Assembly: GCF_007679965.1 (NCBI RefSeq)
Contig: NZ_VEHL01000001.1
Location: 1,178,001-1,242,000 of the forward strand
Origin: Bordetella genomosp. 13
GTDB lineage: Bacteria > Pseudomonadota > Gammaproteobacteria > Burkholderiales > Burkholderiaceae_B
Length of the DNA: 64,000 nucleotides
Direction of reading: 5' to 3'
The notes beneath the pieces are model-generated. The model was given only the letters and a program-made list of their open reading frames with translations. It had not been told where the DNA came from and did not search any database. A program made the position numbers and the translations under genes. Shown in pieces: positions 63,495-64,000 of this stretch. The number at the start of each line of letters is the position of its first letter. Position 1 is the stretch's first letter.

Positions 63495-63941
63495 ATGGCC
63501 TGGCTGATGGCCCTGCACATCGCGGCCCTGACCGTCTGGAGCGCGGCGCTGCTGTACCTGCCCGTGATGTTCAGCGTGGACCAGGAGGCCAGCACCGCCA
63601 CGACGAAGCGCCTGCGCGTGATGAGCCGCTTCGCCTTCGTGGGCCTGGCGTCGCCGGCGGCCGTGCTGGCGATACTCAGCGGCAGCGGCCTGGCGTGGCT
63701 GGCCCAGGCCGGCGGCAGTTGGCTGGCCGCCAAGCTGTCGGTCGTCGCCCTGATGGCGTGCTTTCACGTGTATTGCGGCCGCCTGCTGGCGCAGCTGGGC
63801 CACGAAGGCTCGCACAAGAAGCGGCGGCGCGCGGCCACGGCGTGGCTGATCGTCGTCCCGCTGGTATTGATTCCGACCGTGCTGTGGCTGGTGCTGGCCA
63901 AGCCGACGCTCGTGACCGACGCGGAAGGCACGGCATGGTGA
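63495..63941 (+). CDS. CopD/HemJ-like integral membrane protein
   Basis: A 148-residue protein with four hydrophobic segments. It begins A-L-H-I-A-A-L-T-V-W-S-A-A-L-L-Y-L-P near 6-23, resembling CopD domains and HemJ proteins, which bind heme or copper through such His residues. Hydrophobic segments recur near 50, 85 and 118. Near cytochrome genes and MoxR/CoxE, it may help assemble a heme-copper oxidase. A 33-codon open frame overlapping its start (63406-63507) is probably not a gene. Confidence 0.8.
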   Translation: MAWLMALHIAALTVWSAALLYLPVMFSVDQEASTATTKRLRVMSRFAFVGLASPAAVLAILSGSGLAWLAQAGGSWLAAKLSVVALMACFHVYCGRLLAQLGHEGSHKKRRRAATAWLIVVPLVLIPTVLWLVLAKPTLVTDAEGTAW

Positions 63942-64000
63942 CGCGGCGTTCCACGGACCGGGCCGCGCGGCCGCAAGCGGTCCGTTGGCAGGCCTCGCGA
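63935..64000 (+). CDS. Start of a further gene, truncated by the window end
   Basis: An ATG at 63935 overlaps the membrane protein's stop, and the frame stays open for 22 codons to the edge (M-V-T-R-R-S-T-D-R-A-A-R). This is too little to classify. The overlap suggests coupling to the upstream gene, which supports its being real. A respiratory subunit or assembly protein would be expected. Confidence 0.4.
   Translation, partial: MVTRRSTDRAARPQAVRWQASR

Noticed and set aside
63406..63507. 33-codon open frame before the CopD-like gene
   Set aside because: It is short, rich in Pro, Ser and Arg and overlaps the next start. A leader peptide is possible, but nothing in the sequence supports it.

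Overview
The window is a 64 kb stretch of GC-rich chromosome from a betaproteobacterium of the Alcaligenaceae (Bordetella/Achromobacter type). Three things point there. The housekeeping order is murB, dapB, bamE (omlA/smpA), fur, recN, nadK, hrcA, hemH, grpE, dnaK, dnaJ, with ferrochelatase inside the heat-shock cluster. There are five orphan Bug/TctC periplasmic receptors without TctA/TctB partners. LysR and GntR regulators paired with small catabolic operons are abundant. This assignment comes from gene content and order; no database search was run.

Layout. 1-8.7 kb: a plus-strand catabolic locus with two MmgE/PrpD proteins, an MBL hydrolase, a Bug receptor, an SDR, then an Old Yellow Enzyme/4Fe-4S flavoenzyme, a second Bug receptor and an isocitrate lyase/PEP mutase family lyase. 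8.8-10.7 kb: argC (short type) divergent from a LysR gene across a nested dyad. 10.8-11.2 kb: tRNA-Gly and tRNA-Cys. 11.2-19.3 kb: an AtoE-type fatty acid transporter, a leaderless solute-binding protein, a GntR/FCD regulator, an aconitase, and a divergent Bug receptor plus lactonase. 19.4-27.6 kb: a cell-wall amidase, an LprI-like protein, an MFS transporter, another Bug receptor, two LysR regulators, a tautomerase, an unknown exported protein, tRNA-Gly and Hsp15. 27.8-32.2 kb: an LLM monooxygenase, an SDR, a citrate synthase with an N-terminal HTH, a broken MocR-type regulator and a third tRNA-Gly.

32.3-45.4 kb is the conserved core: cell wall and lysine synthesis (murB, dapB), outer-membrane assembly (bamE), iron regulation (fur), DNA repair (recN), NAD kinase, and the hrcA-hemH-grpE-trx-dnaK-dnaJ heat-shock block, which carries two good sigma-32 type promoters. 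45.5-48.9 kb: an RHH regulator with a PHB-depolymerase-like esterase, and a TetR/aldo-keto reductase pair. 49-53.9 kb: a tight minus-strand operon (Bug receptor, acyl-CoA ligase, enoyl-CoA hydratase, acryloyl-CoA-reductase-like MDR, Gln-type thiol dioxygenase) that looks like a C3 thio-acid/acrylyl-CoA pathway. 54-58.7 kb: an AhpD-like protein, an enolase-superfamily dehydratase and an M16 protease. 59-60.2 kb: a GNAT enzyme followed by a lower-GC toxin/antitoxin-like pair. 60.3-64 kb: MoxR/CoxE genes divergent from two small cytochromes c, a CopD-like membrane protein and the start of a further gene.

The most promising leads are the C3 thio-acid operon, the PrpD/OYE/lyase locus, several precise operator-like dyads in divergent promoters (9762-9809, 17128-17155, 25889-25943, 31597-31619, 45529-45546, 48000-48012), and a small protein built from two DALEDTFPASDP repeats. 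Most genes belong to known families. I did not see a CRISPR array, prophage or insertion sequence.
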